Source of the DNA: CAZOLI01 sp964580675
GTDB lineage: Bacteria; Planctomycetota; MHYJ01; CAYXQY01
Assembly: GCA_964580675.1 (NCBI GenBank)
Contig: CAZOLI010000027.1
Location: 1 to 41,906, forward strand
Length of the DNA: 41,906 nt
Direction: 5' to 3'
Positions 34,163 through 41,906 of the stretch are shown in pieces (positions within the stretch are counted from its first letter, which is position 1; each line of letters starts with the position of its first letter). Made by a program: the position numbers and the translations under genes. The notes under the pieces are model-generated. The model ran no database searches. It worked only from the letters and a program-made list of their open reading frames with translations, and was not told the origin of the DNA.

Positions 34163-35032
34163 ATGAGCAACAACTTCGAGAACAACAAAAACGTCGTTTC
34201 CACGCAGTGGCTTGCCGACCACATCGAGGATCCGAATATTCGGGTCATCGAGGTAGACGTGGACACTTCCTCCTACGAAGAGGGTCACATTCCCGGTGCC
34301 GTTGGCTGGAACTGGAAAACCCAGCTTCAGGATCAGCAGCAGCGGGACGTGATTTCCCGGGAGGAATTTGAGGAACTCGCAAGAGAAGCCGGGATTAACA
34401 ATGATTCCCATGTGGTTCTGTACGGTGACAATCACAACTGGTTTGCCACCTGGGCGGCCTGGCTGTTTGAGTACTACGGATTCGATAACGTAAGCATCCT
34501 CGACGGCGGCCGTGAAAAATGGTTTGCCGAAGACCGGCAGGTCACCACGGAGGTTCCCACTCCGGACCTCGGAGAATTTACGGCGGAGAACCCGGACGAA
34601 TCCGTGCGGGCGTACCGGTCGGACGTGGAGGAGACGATTGACGACGACGGGAAAAACCTCGTCGACGTTCGATCCGAAGCCGAGTTTACGGGCGAGAAAA
34701 TTGCTCCCGAGGGCATGAACGAAACCGCTCAGCGCGGAGGACACATCCCCGGCGCAGTTAACGTCACCTGGAAACAGGCCATTCAGGAGGACGGCACGTT
34801 TAAACCGGTGTCGGAACTGAAATCCCTTTACGAGAACAAAGGGGTCAATCCGAATACCGAAACCGTTACTTATTGCAGAATCGGTGAGCGATCCTCCCAC
34901 ACCTGGTTTGTGCTGAACAACCTGCTGGGACACGATCGCGTCCGGAATTACGACGGTTCCTGGACCGAATGGGGAAACCTCGTTCAGGCACCGATTGAAA
35001 CCGGCCACGAAGAGCAACCGGCGACGTCGTAG
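34163..35032 (+). CDS. Two-domain thiosulfate sulfurtransferase (rhodanese)
   Basis: This 289-residue protein has tandem rhodanese domains. The second is active-type: Cys238 in VTYCRIGERSSHTW, a thiosulfate-sulfurtransferase loop. The first has Asp89 in place of the cysteine (VLYGDNHNWF), as in standard SseA/TST proteins where the N-terminal domain is structural. SYEEGHIPGAVGWNW and RGGHIPGAVNVTW are the paired CH2A-type motifs. It lies 174 bases after the CysO-MoeZ gene and could supply persulfide sulfur to it. A strong terminator follows at 35056-35098. Confidence 0.93.
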   Translation: MSNNFENNKNVVSTQWLADHIEDPNIRVIEVDVDTSSYEEGHIPGAVGWNWKTQLQDQQQRDVISREEFEELAREAGINNDSHVVLYGDNHNWFATWAAWLFEYYGFDNVSILDGGREKWFAEDRQVTTEVPTPDLGEFTAENPDESVRAYRSDVEETIDDDGKNLVDVRSEAEFTGEKIAPEGMNETAQRGGHIPGAVNVTWKQAIQEDGTFKPVSELKSLYENKGVNPNTETVTYCRIGERSSHTWFVLNNLLGHDRVRNYDGSWTEWGNLVQAPIETGHEEQPATS

Positions 35033-35055
35033 TATCGGTTAAGAACACACATCAC

Positions 35056-35098
35056 ACCGGGCTCCCGGCAATTTCGGGAGCCCGGTTATTTTATTTTG
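35056..35098 (+). terminator. Rho-independent terminator
   Basis: A perfect 12-bp stem, ACCGGGCTCCCG (35056-35067) with CGGGAGCCCGGT (35075-35086), a seven-base loop, then TATTTTATTTTG. It closes the sulfurtransferase transcript and marks the right end of the sulfur gene island. Confidence 0.92.
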
Positions 35099-35196
35099 TT
35101 TCCATTCCGGGAATAAGGAATTCTTTTATTGCCCGCGGCCATTTGAGAAAATAAACATGGAATAGGTTAGGGTCTTCAACCGTTTGTGTCTCATAA

Positions 35197-38100
35197 TTGG
35201 ACCTGGTTCCCCATAAACCGTTGAGTAATCTTCGCTGTCCAAACTGCGGAAAAACGTGGCCTTCGGAACCGGACGTTCAGTACTGCGGTGCCTGTGCAGA
35301 GCCGCTGCCCGATTCGGAGAAACAGGAGGAGGATGGAGAGGGTGAAACCGTTCTTCTTGAAGAGGAACGGAAGACGGTAACGGTTCTATTTGCCGACCTC
35401 AAAGGGTTCACGGAATTTGCCGAAAACCGTGACCCGGAACGGGTTCGGGATCATGTGTTTTCCCTGTTCGATCGGTTTGTCAACATCGTGGAAAGCCATG
35501 GTGGAAAGGTGGACAAAGTAATGGGGGATGCCGTTATGGCGATATTCGGGGCACCGGTGTCTCACGAAGACGACCCACGCCGCGCCATCTCCACGGCCCT
35601 GGAGATGTTTGAAGAACTGGAGCGGGCAAACGAGGACATGCGTCGTAAAGGGGAGGATGGAGAAGAAGAGACCTTTTCCATGCGAATCGGCATTAATACC
35701 GGGGACGTGATATGGGGGCGCATGGCGGATGGGAATATGACGGTTATGGGGGATGCGGTCAACGTGGCGGAACGTCTTGAGTCCGAAGCCAATCCGGGAG
35801 AAATTCTGGTGTCGAAATCCACCCGGGATCGTGCCGAATCATATTTTCATTTTGAAGTAAAACGTGCGATTACCGTGGAAGGACGGGATAGCAGGGTTCA
35901 GCCGTTCCAGGTTCTCTCCCGTGTGACCGCCACCCCTTCGCTCAAGGAGGTTCACGGAAAGGAAGTGGAGATGCTGGGCCGAGAAACGGAATTTCAGCAG
36001 TTACTCGATGGGGTGGAACAGATCCAGGACGGGCAGTCCGTGAAATTTATCGTCACGGGATCCGCGGGCGTGGGCAAAAGCCGGCTTCTCGAGGAGCTCG
36101 TAGAGTATTTCGTAAATCACGACGAGATGTTTATGGTACCGATGGGGACCGCCCGATCCCCCGGCAACATATCGTATGCTCCTTTCCGTGAGATGCTCCG
36201 GAGACATGCGGATCTGCTGGACGTAAAATCAACGGATGAAGCTCGGCGCCTGTTCGAGGATAAGCTGAAACGTGTGTTTCAAAGTCTGGACCACGTAACC
36301 GGGGCCGAAGTTCGAAACTGGATTCACCTCCTCGCCGGAATTGCGGGTGTTCCCATCCCCGAGGAGGAAAAAGACGTGGCACACCTTGAACCCGAAAAAC
36401 AGAAAAAGGAAACATTTCGAGCCGTCCTACTCTGGCTACGTGCTCTTGCTGTACATTCTCCGGTTGTTGTACAGCTGGACAATGTGCATCAATTGGATCA
36501 GTCGAGTCTTGATCTTCTTAAGTACCTCACGGAGTCCCTGGGCGAGGAGCGGATCATGCTTCTTTGCGCGGGGCGAGATAACTCGTTTTCACCGGAGCAG
36601 GCATCACTGTTTCTCGACGGAGAACGATTTCGTCAAATTCAACTTGAACCGCTGAGGGAGGAGGACACGGAACAGATTGTTCGGAATCTGTTAAACGGTG
36701 ATCCCGACCCTTCCGTTTTATCTTTCGTGAAGGATCGGGCCGCTGGAAATCCCTATTTCGTTGAAGAAATTCTCCGGTACCTTCTTGACATGGATATTAT
36801 CAGCACGAAGGAAGGCAAAGGAGGAAAGACGAGAATAGTTCTCAGTGAATCCGATCAGCTCGAAGACGTTCCCGGGGAAATTCGATCGATCATCGGTGCC
36901 CGTCTTGACCGACTGGAACGGAACGAGAAGAATGTATTGAAGGGGGGTGCTGTGGTGGGGCGACGGTTCTGGAGAGCCATTGTTGAGGATCTGCTTGAAC
37001 AAACCGTGGTTCAGACACTTAAAAACCTCGAAAAGCGGGAGTTAATTCTTCCGGCACCGGAGGCAAATTTCGGTCAGAGGAACGAATATCTATTTCGACA
37101 CAAGTTGCTTCGCGACGTTGCTTATTCGGCATTGCTGAAAAAGCATCGTCGAAAACTTCACCGGGCCGCCGCGAAATGGATACACGAAAATATGAATCGT
37201 GACAATCATCAGGTCCTGGCCCTTGAAGCGCATAACTGGGAAAAAGGAGGCGAGGAGGAAAAGGCCGTGCAGTCTTACCGGGAGGCAGCCAAATTGACGG
37301 AACAAACCCCGGCCGTGTCGGAATCCATTTCGAATTACCAATCGGCGTATGATCTTTCCGGTGATTCTCAGGATCTTCTGAACAAAGTGGAAGCCCAGCT
37401 CTTTGCGGGAAATCTAACGAATGCCGAAGAGGCAACGGAACAGCTGGAAAAAGAGCTGCAAATTTCGAATGGACTTCCGTCTACTCTGTCACGGAACGTC
37501 GTAAAAGCACGACGTTTGCAGGCACGGGTGAAAAACTATCGGGGTGAACATAAGAGGGCGGAACGTTATTTTGAGGATGTTCTTACGATGTGGAAGGGGG
37601 ACGGTACGTTAAAAAATAAGGCCGCAGTGCTTGAACTGGGACGTCTGGTGAATGACTATGCGTGGTTCCAGCTGGAAAAACAATCGAATATTGAAGAGGT
37701 TGGGTCACTTCTGGAACGAACGAAGCAGTTCCTGGAGTCCAGACTGGATCCCGGAGACGAACGGAAAGCCCTTATTATGCGGTGTGAACGAAACTATGCC
37801 CTTTATGAACAGAACACCGGACAGTCCGGCAGTGCCGCCGAGCGTCTGGAGGACAATTTACAGTATCTGGAAGAGCAGGACGAGGAACGAACCCGGGCGG
37901 TGGTTCTGAACAATCTCGGGATGGTCTACAATACTCTTAACAGATTGGATAAAGCACTTGAGTTCTATCGGGTAGCCATATCGGTTTATCGCCGAATTGG
38001 CGATCGATTAAATCAGGGCATCACGGCGAACAATATCGGGGCTATTTATCAGATCCGGGGGGATCTGGACCGGGCGGAGGAAAAATTTAATCAGTTTTTG

Positions 38101-38880
38101 GAGATCGGCCGGAACCGGGACATGTTATGGGCGGAGGGCCTGGCGACCGGAAATCTCGCCGTGATCTACAGGAAACGGGGGGAACTGGAATTAGCCGAGA
38201 AACACATTAGACGAAAATTGTCCTATGCCGAGGATCACCAGGAGGTGTACCGACTGATTGAGGCAAACATGGAGCTTGCGATGATTCAAAAATGCCGTCA
38301 CGTTCGTCGCCGAAAGGAGGGGAATAATAGTTTGTTTCCGGATGGGTCCGCAACGGTGTATTCGGACGTGCTGTCGGACGGAGAAGAGTTTCTGAAGGAA
38401 GCCCTCTCCATCGCAGAAAAGAATGCGTTCAGGGAACAAGAGTTTGCCATCCGGTCAGAGCTCATTGATTTTAATTACCTTGCCGGACGGTCGAAGAGGG
38501 GGATCGATCAATTTCGGGATTTGCGGAATCATCCTGATTTGAATAACGAGAGGGATCTTCCAATTGAATACCACCTGCATTATTTGAACCTCCTTTTATG
38601 CGCACCGGACCTCCGTCTGGACAATCATCTGGACAGGGTCAAAGACCGTTTACAGACGGTCGACGATGCGCTGGAACAACGAACGGATTTCCTTGCGTCT
38701 CTGCGCCGAGATTTTTGCAGAGGACTTCTCGGATTATACGAAAAAGGAGGAGAGGAACGCCGGGAACGCGTCACACGGGTGATTGAGCGAGCGCGAGATT
38801 CGGGTTTTTCGTCGGCCGCCGACCGGTTTGAACTGGAACTCGATCATTTTGTTGAGATGTACGAATGCGGTCTCTCGTAA
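35197..38880 (+). CDS. Class III nucleotidyl cyclase with AAA ATPase and TPR domains
   Basis: A 1227-residue signalling protein. An N-terminal zinc ribbon (C14xxC17, C30xxC33) leads to a class III cyclase domain at about 55-245 with metal ligands Asp67 (LFADLKGFTEF) and Asp111 (VDKVMGDAVMA). The likely substrate Lys107 and the VNVAERL loop (Asn189, Arg193) are also present, so it should be catalytically competent. Next come an AAA/STAND-type ATPase (Walker A GSAGVGKS at 288-295, Walker B VVVQLDNVHQLD), a winged-helix-like region, and TPR repeats from about 690 on (GMVYNTLNRLDKALEFYRVA, GAIYQIRGDLDRAEEKFNQF). No ATG is available: an in-frame stop just precedes TTG 35197, and another TTG is at 35221, so the start is uncertain. 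It is soluble, and whether it makes cAMP or cGMP is not certain. Confidence 0.9.
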   Translation: MDLVPHKPLSNLRCPNCGKTWPSEPDVQYCGACAEPLPDSEKQEEDGEGETVLLEEERKTVTVLFADLKGFTEFAENRDPERVRDHVFSLFDRFVNIVESHGGKVDKVMGDAVMAIFGAPVSHEDDPRRAISTALEMFEELERANEDMRRKGEDGEEETFSMRIGINTGDVIWGRMADGNMTVMGDAVNVAERLESEANPGEILVSKSTRDRAESYFHFEVKRAITVEGRDSRVQPFQVLSRVTATPSLKEVHGKEVEMLGRETEFQQLLDGVEQIQDGQSVKFIVTGSAGVGKSRLLEELVEYFVNHDEMFMVPMGTARSPGNISYAPFREMLRRHADLLDVKSTDEARRLFEDKLKRVFQSLDHVTGAEVRNWIHLLAGIAGVPIPEEEKDVAHLEPEKQKKETFRAVLLWLRALAVHSPVVVQLDNVHQLDQSSLDLLKYLTESLGEERIMLLCAGRDNSFSPEQASLFLDGERFRQIQLEPLREEDTEQIVRNLLNGDPDPSVLSFVKDRAAGNPYFVEEILRYLLDMDIISTKEGKGGKTRIVLSESDQLEDVPGEIRSIIGARLDRLERNEKNVLKGGAVVGRRFWRAIVEDLLEQTVVQTLKNLEKRELILPAPEANFGQRNEYLFRHKLLRDVAYSALLKKHRRKLHRAAAKWIHENMNRDNHQVLALEAHNWEKGGEEEKAVQSYREAAKLTEQTPAVSESISNYQSAYDLSGDSQDLLNKVEAQLFAGNLTNAEEATEQLEKELQISNGLPSTLSRNVVKARRLQARVKNYRGEHKRAERYFEDVLTMWKGDGTLKNKAAVLELGRLVNDYAWFQLEKQSNIEEVGSLLERTKQFLESRLDPGDERKALIMRCERNYALYEQNTGQSGSAAERLEDNLQYLEEQDEERTRAVVLNNLGMVYNTLNRLDKALEFYRVAISVYRRIGDRLNQGITANNIGAIYQIRGDLDRAEEKFNQFLEIGRNRDMLWAEGLATGNLAVIYRKRGELELAEKHIRRKLSYAEDHQEVYRLIEANMELAMIQKCRHVRRRKEGNNSLFPDGSATVYSDVLSDGEEFLKEALSIAEKNAFREQEFAIRSELIDFNYLAGRSKRGIDQFRDLRNHPDLNNERDLPIEYHLHYLNLLLCAPDLRLDNHLDRVKDRLQTVDDALEQRTDFLASLRRDFCRGLLGLYEKGGEERRERVTRVIERARDSGFSSAADRFELELDHFVEMYECGLS

Positions 38881-38981
38881 TTCAACCGATTAATGAATCA
38901 TTGCCGTTGATTGTGTCCGTGTGGAAGGAATAAATTTTACCAAAGAGTTACGGGAAATTTTTGGGATGGAGCCCCGTGATG

Positions 38982-40283
38982 TTACGGACGTTCCAGGGCC
39001 ATGGCCGCTCCCTGTCCTCCGCCTATGCAGAGGGTGGCCAGACCCAGGTTTTCCTCCCGGCGCCGGAGCTCCATAAGAAGGGTACCGACAAGCCGTGTCC
39101 CCGTAGCACCGATGGGATGTCCGATGGAGATGGCCCCACCGTTGACGTTCAGAATGTCCCGGTTGATGGCCCCGATTGGCTCCTCTCGACCCAGTTCGTC
39201 CCGGGCAAATTCCTCGTCCTCGAAGGTTTCGAAGTTGGCGATCATCTGCGCGGCGAAGGCCTCGTTCATCTCGATCAGGTCAAATTCCGGCAGGGCATGA
39301 TCCGTTCGTTGCAATAATTTGCCGGTGGCGTAGGAAGGACCGAGCCCCATGCGTTTCGGGTCCAGGCCCGCCACCTGGTAGTTGAGCATGCGTCCCATGA
39401 CGTCGAGGTCCAGCTCATCCGCTTTTTCCCGCGACGCCACAACGACCCCGGCCGCGCCGTCGGTCAGCGGGGAGGAATTGCCGGGCGTTACCGTACCGAA
39501 TTCCTGATCGAACACCGGATCAAGGCCCGAAAGCGCCTCCATGGATTGTTCGGGTCGAAAAATATTGTCTTTTTCGACGGATTCCTCGTATTCCGGCGGG
39601 ACATACACTGGAATGACTTCCTCCTCCAGCCGGCCTTCCTCCCAGGCGGCAGTGGTGCGCTGGTGGCTCTCCAGGGCGAACGCATCCTGTTCTTCCCGGG
39701 AAATATCAAATTCACGGGCCAGCACCTCTGCGGTTTCTCCCATGTTCATGTCACAGGTCGGATCGGTGAGACCCTCTTCCAGCCCCACCACCGGGCTGAA
39801 ATCTCCGGGTCGAAAACTGGCCGCTGTTTTGATGGTGTCCCAGGTCGATTTCGACCGGGAAAAATCCTTAAATTTTTGCTGCGCCTCCTCCGGAAACAGG
39901 AGCGGGTATTCACTCATGGACTCGGTGCCGCCGGCGATGATGAGATCCGCCTCCCCGACGGAAACCTTCCGCGCCGCGGCTCCGATGGCCTCCATCCCGG
40001 ACGCGCAGTTGCGCTGAACGGTGTAGGCCGGAACGGACTCGGGCACGCCGGCTTCAATAGAAATAACGCGGGAGATGTTGGCGGCGTCGTGCGGCTGTCC
40101 CGCGTTGCCGATGATGACTTCGTCAACGACCTCCGGGTCATGATCCAGGCGCTCCAGGAGTTCCGAAACCACCGTCCGGCCCAGTTCCACCGCCCCCACC
40201 TCCGAAAGTTTGGTGTCCATTTTGCAGAACGGGGTGCGTAGGTAATTGCTGATAACCGGTTCCGGTGTGCTGCCGCCGAACAT
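38982..40283 (-). CDS. Thiolase (acetyl-CoA C-acyltransferase, FadI-like)
   Basis: A 433-residue thiolase with nucleophile Cys93 (VQRNCASGMEAI), MNEAFAAQ, GGAISIGHPIGATG and the second catalytic Cys in CIGGGQGAA. The long insertion after GGTESMSEYP (DFSRSKSTWDTIKTAASFRP) resembles FadI, which suggests beta-oxidation. A biosynthetic thiolase is possible but less likely. ATG 40283 is chosen because GGGGA precedes it and the N-terminus then fits the family; the frame extends to 40325. It is convergent with the cyclase gene and stands alone here, without partner fad genes. Confidence 0.92.
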   Translation of the reverse strand: MFGGSTPEPVISNYLRTPFCKMDTKLSEVGAVELGRTVVSELLERLDHDPEVVDEVIIGNAGQPHDAANISRVISIEAGVPESVPAYTVQRNCASGMEAIGAAARKVSVGEADLIIAGGTESMSEYPLLFPEEAQQKFKDFSRSKSTWDTIKTAASFRPGDFSPVVGLEEGLTDPTCDMNMGETAEVLAREFDISREEQDAFALESHQRTTAAWEEGRLEEEVIPVYVPPEYEESVEKDNIFRPEQSMEALSGLDPVFDQEFGTVTPGNSSPLTDGAAGVVVASREKADELDLDVMGRMLNYQVAGLDPKRMGLGPSYATGKLLQRTDHALPEFDLIEMNEAFAAQMIANFETFEDEEFARDELGREEPIGAINRDILNVNGGAISIGHPIGATGTRLVGTLLMELRRREENLGLATLCIGGGQGAAMALERP

Positions 40284-40345
40284 ATTCAGAAATCCCCGTG
40301 AAAAACATTCAAAATGCTGGTGCAATAAATCAATCCTGCAATCAA

Positions 40346-40374
40346 ATTATAAGTTGAACATTCACTCCAGTAAA
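40346..40374 (-). promoter_or_regulatory. Candidate thiolase promoter
   Basis: On the minus strand TTTACT (40369-40374), a 17-base spacer and perfect TATAAT (40346-40351), about 60 bases upstream of the thiolase ATG. Confidence 0.55.
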
Positions 40375-40453
40375 AGTGTTTGGATTTACAGGTGTAGATG
40401 AATCAGGATGTTTTGGTGGTACTTCTGTATACTCATCAAATGAAAATTATGGT

Positions 40454-40482
40454 TTGTCCGACGGTTGTATTGACGAGATAAT
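40454..40482 (+). promoter_or_regulatory. Candidate promoter of the trypsin-like protein gene
   Basis: TTGTCC (40454-40459), a 17-base spacer and GATAAT (40477-40482), 68 bases before the ATG at 40550. It diverges from the thiolase promoter. Confidence 0.45.
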
Positions 40483-40549
40483 GCCTCCGCAATCGTCAGA
40501 ATATTGTCTGTGGTTGCGCGTTCGTAATGAAATTTTTCCAGGGACCGCC

Positions 40550-41906
40550 ATGGGAAAGAGTCAAGTGTATTTGAAGCTCGTGATCGTCATTTTGCTGGCC
40601 GGAATCGGTATTTCTAATCTCGGCGCGCAAAAACAGAACGGCGAGATAGCCGGTGTACTAAGAGAGGCCAAAAAAACTCTGGTAGCCATCGAGTGTTCCG
40701 TAAAAGGAAAAACCTGTTACGGAACGGGCTTTTTTGTGCATCCCTCCGGGGTCATCGCCACGTCACCTTCCACCGTACCCCCGAACGAAGCCCGAAAAAT
40801 TCGTGTGCTCCGGGTGAAGGAGGGAGAGATGAAAGGGTACAGGGCCAAATTATTATCCTCGGTGGAAGAAAAAGATCTGGTTTTGGTCCGAATCAGGGGT
40901 AGAGGTTTTCCGGTTCCGTCGTTCGGGAATCCTGGAGACGCAACCCCAGGGCGAATTGTGTTTTCCATTGGAAACGGCGAACAGATCATGAGGCGAAACG
41001 CTGATTTTTATACGGGGAGGGGAGTAGTAAGCGGCCGATACGAGCCCGGTTCAAGGAACGAATTCGTGCCGTCGAAGTTTGCCACGACCATACGGGAACG
41101 GTCGGGAAAATTTCTATCCGTTAAGAGAGAGAAGTGGTACAGCGGTACATTCATCGAGACGACCGCCCCCGTCAACTGCGGCCGTGACGGTGGGATTCTA
41201 ATTGACATTAACGGAAATGTTCTTGGCATGCTCAGTCTTTCGTATTCCCGGCACCGTTGGTTGTCCCTGGTCGTGCCGATCTGGAAACTGGAAAAACCCA
41301 TAAACAACCAGCTCCGCAAAATGGGACTGGAGCCCGGCGACAACGATAGACGCGAGAAGAAACAGCTGAAAGAATTACGAACCTTACAGAGCAAATACCG
41401 GAAAGCATTCCGAAAGGGGAAAAATTGGACAGTTGGAGTTCGTGTGAAGCGTGATGACAAGGACGAGCCCAAAAACAAAAAAGAAGCGCTAAAGAAGAGT
41501 TACCGGCCGGGACCGTCAAGTCCATTGACGGCGACACGAGTATCCGGAAATGGGTATTTCGTGACCAGTCGCTCGCGGCTCATGGATCCCGGCAAAATAC
41601 GTTCCCTTTCTGTGGTGTTGCCGGTTGGCCAAACAAAATCGGCCAGGGTCGTGGAGACGGATGAGGAACTGGACCTGGCACTGTTAAAGGCGAAGGAAAC
41701 GAATGGTGAAGGACCTCCGGAAGCCGATAGGTCATCGTATAAGCCCGGCACGTTTCTTGTGCTTCCCGGCAGAGCTCCTGATCCAGATTCTCCAAATCTG
41801 ACAACCGGGATGGTGTCTACCCCTCCGGGCGAACGAAACGGGATTCTCCTGGCGGACGTGGACGTCAACCCCGGCAACGTCGGGGGACCGGTTGTAAATC
41901 TGGCGG
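40550..41906 (+). CDS. Secreted tandem trypsin-like (HtrA-type) protein, probably catalytically inactive (3' end outside window)
   Basis: From ATG 40550 the frame is open for 452 codons to the window edge. A signal peptide (VYLKLVIVILLAGIGISNLGA, cut near residue 26) is followed by two S1C/trypsin-like modules. The first has GTGFFVHPSGVIATSPSTV where active HtrA proteases read TNAHV, so the catalytic His is missing. Its EEKDLVLVRI keeps the Asp, but NCGRDGGILIDINGNVLGM has Asp where GNSGGP has the nucleophile Ser. The second module reads NPGNVGGPVVNLA, with Val instead of Ser, and lacks the His motif too. The two are joined by a Lys/Arg-rich linker. It may serve as a binding or scaffold protein in the periplasm. 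The family call is from these motifs only. Confidence 0.78.
   Translation, partial: MGKSQVYLKLVIVILLAGIGISNLGAQKQNGEIAGVLREAKKTLVAIECSVKGKTCYGTGFFVHPSGVIATSPSTVPPNEARKIRVLRVKEGEMKGYRAKLLSSVEEKDLVLVRIRGRGFPVPSFGNPGDATPGRIVFSIGNGEQIMRRNADFYTGRGVVSGRYEPGSRNEFVPSKFATTIRERSGKFLSVKREKWYSGTFIETTAPVNCGRDGGILIDINGNVLGMLSLSYSRHRWLSLVVPIWKLEKPINNQLRKMGLEPGDNDRREKKQLKELRTLQSKYRKAFRKGKNWTVGVRVKRDDKDEPKNKKEALKKSYRPGPSSPLTATRVSGNGYFVTSRSRLMDPGKIRSLSVVLPVGQTKSARVVETDEELDLALLKAKETNGEGPPEADRSSYKPGTFLVLPGRAPDPDSPNLTTGMVSTPPGERNGILLADVDVNPGNVGGPVVNLA

Noticed and set aside
1..41906. CRISPR arrays, insertion sequences, prophage or integron features
   Set aside because: No repeated spacer pattern, transposase, integrase or flanking direct repeats were seen on either strand.

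Overview
The window is bacterial chromosome of moderate GC content, densely packed and carrying ordinary housekeeping genes. It encodes an F-type ATP synthase, the PlsX/PlsY phospholipid route, type II fatty acid synthesis enzymes, ribosomal protein L32 and a chorismate synthase. Several features are consistent with a planctomycete/PVC-like or other large-proteome Gram-negative lineage: a membrane-anchored Ser/Thr kinase with a long coiled-coil region, a class III cyclase-ATPase-TPR giant, a secreted-type ATP synthase b subunit with a His/Asp/Gly-rich segment, and degenerate tandem trypsin-like domains. The phylum cannot be fixed from the sequence alone. Many proteins are rich in Asp and Glu, which would fit a salt-tolerant organism (inference).

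Layout. 1-1.2 kb: a left-truncated FAD oxidoreductase on the minus strand. 1.4-7.3 kb, plus strand: aroC, a bifunctional-nuclease-family gene, tRNA-Ser(UGA), rpmF, plsX, fabH and fabD. A small acidic/basic protein gene lies on the minus strand between aroC and the nuclease gene. 7.5-8.5 kb: a minus-strand secreted protein of unknown function. 8.7-11.4 kb: a MenE-like adenylating enzyme overlapping a gene for Pus10, a tRNA pseudouridine synthase normally archaeal/eukaryotic. 11.4-19.8 kb, minus strand: a complete ATP synthase operon atpZ-(atpI-like)-atpB-atpE-atpF-atpF'-atpH-atpA-atpG-atpD-atpC. It has a good promoter, a stem-loop leader, and a 100-N assembly gap inside the 5' end of atpD. 20-27 kb, minus strand: nadK, an N-acetylmuramoyl-alanine amidase, gpsA, a receptor-like Ser/Thr kinase and plsY. 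gpsA and plsY with the distant plsX supply glycerol-3-phosphate and acylate it.

27.4-35.1 kb, plus strand: a sulfur/redox island. It holds an ABC-class ATPase, a double CDGSH iron-sulfur protein, a pirin, a CysM-type cysteine synthase, a JAMM (Mec+) peptidase, a small membrane protein, a 506-residue fusion of a CysO-like sulfur carrier to a MoeZ-type E1 and rhodanese, and a two-domain sulfurtransferase. The CysM, Mec+, CysO and MoeZ parts are those of the protein-thiocarboxylate cysteine pathway of Mycobacterium. Here carrier, activating enzyme and sulfur donor are one polypeptide, with the Gly-Gly tail buried inside the chain, so release by the neighbouring JAMM peptidase is an attractive hypothesis. 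A consensus sigma-70 promoter and a roughly 280-base leader with a long nested stem precede the fusion gene.

35.2-41.9 kb: a class III nucleotidyl cyclase/AAA/TPR protein, a FadI-like thiolase on the minus strand, and a right-truncated protein with two trypsin-like domains that appear to have lost catalytic residues.
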